DNA of 6,907 bases from an uncultured Pseudomonadota bacterium (GTDB taxonomy: Bacteria; Pseudomonadota; Alphaproteobacteria; CACZRW01): contig CACZRW010000033.1 in the NCBI GenBank assembly GCA_902783675.1, positions 1-6,907 of the forward strand, in the 5' to 3' direction. Every line of letters starts with the position of its first letter. Within the stretch, counting starts at the first letter, position 1. Made by a program: the position numbers and the translations under genes. The notes beneath the pieces were generated by a model. The model worked only from the letters and a program-made list of their open reading frames with translations, was not told the DNA's origin and made no database searches. Shown here piece by piece: positions 5,721 to 6,907 of this stretch.

Positions 5721-6907
5721 TTAAACGGAATAATACATTTGAAATTCAATAGGATGCGGAGTTTGCTCATAGCGATTGACCTCTGCCCACTTAACCCCAA
5801 GATATGCGTTTAGCATATCATCGGTAAAGACATCACCTTTTTTAAGGAAAGCCCTGTCCTCGTCCAAGGCAATAAGCGCTTGGCGCAGGCTTCCGCACAC
5901 GGTGGGGATATTTTTCTTTTCCTCGGGCGGGAGGTCGTAAAGGTTCTTATCCATGGGCGCACCCGGGTGAATCTTGTGCTCGATTCCGTCCAAGCCGGCC
6001 AGCAATATCGCCGCAAACGCAAGGTAAGGATTAGCGGCGGGATCGGGAAAGCGCACCTCGACTCTTTTGGCTTTGCTGCTCGGAGCATAGGGAATGCGGC
6101 ACGAAGCCGAGCGATTAGCGGCGGAATATGCCAGCATTACAGGTGCTTCAAACCCCGGGACCAGGCGCTTATAGCTGTTGGTTATGGGGTTGGTAAAGGC
6201 GTTTATCGCGCGAGCGTGCTTTATGACTCCGCCGATAAAGTAAAGGGCAATATCCGACAAGTCGCTATACCCCGCGCCCGAAAACAGCGGCTTATCCTTT
6301 TTCCAAAGCGAGCAATTAGTATGCATTCCCGAACCGTTATCGCCGACAATCGGCTTCGGCATAAAGGTTGCGGTCTTACCATAAGCAAGCGCGACATTCT
6401 GCACTACATATTTATATATTTGCAAAGAGTCCGCATGCGTCACGAAGCTTTCGCACCTCATGCCAAGTTCGTGCTGGGAAGGAGCGACTTCGTGGTGATG
6501 CTTTTCAATAATAAGCCCCATATCACCCATGACGCACAGCATCTCGGCGCGCAAGTCTGAAGCCGAATCAACCGGAGGCACGGGGAAGTATCCGCCTTTG
6601 GCCAGCGGACGGTGAGCAAGATTGCCGCCTTCTATCTTTTTGGCCGAGGACGAAGGATTTTCGTCCGATTCAATCTCGTAGGACATAGAGTTTGCCGAGA
6701 TATTAAACCGCACATCGTCAAAGACGAAAAACTCGGGCTCAACGCCCGTGTAAAAAGTATCGGCAATACCGGTCGAGGCAAGATAGGCCTCTGCGCGCTT
6801 GGCAATAGTCCTCGGGTCGCGGTCGTAGGCTTGCCCCGTTACGGGATCAACAACATCGCAAATGATAATCAGTTGCGGTTGAGCGGCAAAAGGGTCAACT
6901 ACGGCAG
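5721..6907 (-). CDS. glnA: Type I glutamine synthetase, GSI-beta (N-terminus cut by window edge)
   Basis: Cytoplasmic dodecameric enzyme that joins ammonia to glutamate using ATP, the entry point of nitrogen assimilation. About 395 C-terminal residues are present; roughly 75 N-terminal ones lie beyond the right edge. The reading frame continues unbroken upstream of the GTG at 6713, which is internal. Landmarks in order: DPFAAQPQLIIICDV, RDPRTIAKRAE, TGVEPEFFVFDDVRF (metal ligands), GGYFPVPPVDSA, HHEVAPSQHELG, KPIVGDNGSGMH (metal and ATP), NPITNSYKRLVPGFEAPV, NRSASCRIPY, VEVRFPDPAANPYLAFAA and the C-terminal HPIEFQMYYSV. MDKNLYDLPPEE carries the tyrosine (codon 5937-5939) equivalent to E. coli Tyr397, so control by adenylylation is expected. 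The residue two after GSGMH's His is Asn, where the E. coli and rhizobial enzymes have His. In relatives glnB lies just upstream, which would be off this window. Confidence 0.97.
   Translation of the reverse strand, partial: AVVDPFAAQPQLIIICDVVDPVTGQAYDRDPRTIAKRAEAYLASTGIADTFYTGVEPEFFVFDDVRFNISANSMSYEIESDENPSSSAKKIEGGNLAHRPLAKGGYFPVPPVDSASDLRAEMLCVMGDMGLIIEKHHHEVAPSQHELGMRCESFVTHADSLQIYKYVVQNVALAYGKTATFMPKPIVGDNGSGMHTNCSLWKKDKPLFSGAGYSDLSDIALYFIGGVIKHARAINAFTNPITNSYKRLVPGFEAPVMLAYSAANRSASCRIPYAPSSKAKRVEVRFPDPAANPYLAFAAILLAGLDGIEHKIHPGAPMDKNLYDLPPEEKKNIPTVCGSLRQALIALDEDRAFLKKGDVFTDDMLNAYLGVKWAEVNRYEQTPHPIEFQMYYSV

Noticed and set aside
5698..5723. AT-only hairpin just after the glnA stop as a terminator
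   Set aside because: TTAAAA-GTA-TTTTAA can pair, but the stem has no G-C pairs and no T-tract follows, so it would be too weak to be called an intrinsic terminator.
5880..6560. 226-codon open frame opposite glnA on the plus strand
   Set aside because: It is antisense to the highly conserved GlnA sequence and its translation shows no family features. Long antisense frames are common opposite well-conserved genes.
5721..6713. A complete glutamine synthetase gene starting at the GTG at 6713
   Set aside because: The frame stays open to the right edge and the upstream residues (RDPRTIAKRAE, EPEFFVFDD) are conserved GlnA sequence, so that GTG is an internal valine codon.

Overview
The window looks like chromosomal DNA from a moderate-GC alphaproteobacterium. 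The best evidence is the glutamine synthetase at the right edge. Its active-site stretch (HHEVAPSQHELGMR), the IYKYVV and TATFMPKP segments and the HPIEFQMYYSV end follow the alphaproteobacterial GSI-beta pattern. The genus cannot be told from the sequence; a host- or gut-associated lineage is only a guess. No tRNA, rRNA, CRISPR array, insertion sequence or phage gene was seen.

Layout from left to right: (1) a TatD-family metal-dependent hydrolase on the minus strand, cut by the left edge (1-713); (2) divergently from it, a 733-residue ScsB/DsbD-like membrane protein with a C-terminal thioredoxin domain (766-2967, plus); (3) convergent with it, RNase HI (2983-3435, minus); (4) divergently from that, an alpha/beta-hydrolase-like protein (3509-4513, plus); (5) tail-to-tail with it, sharing the bases TTAA between the two stop codons, a cysteine-rich lipoprotein of unknown function (4510-5574, minus); (6) the C-terminal five-sixths of glutamine synthetase GlnA (5721-6907, minus), cut by the right edge. 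The longest stretch without a gene is 146 bases (5575-5720), and it holds a good sigma70-type promoter for the lipoprotein.

The genes mostly alternate strands, so this is not an operon. The functions are DNA/RNA housekeeping (TatD, RNase HI), nitrogen assimilation (GlnA) and cell-envelope proteins (ScsB-like protein, lipoprotein, possibly the hydrolase). Two proteins keep their family fold but lack residues central to the family's chemistry. The ScsB/DsbD-like protein has lost both transmembrane cysteines of the electron relay yet keeps cysteine pairs in its two periplasmic parts. The hydrolase-like protein has its nucleophile serine displaced by one position. These two, with the unrecognised cysteine-rich lipoprotein, are the parts most worth a second look. 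I did not find a convincing new multi-gene system.
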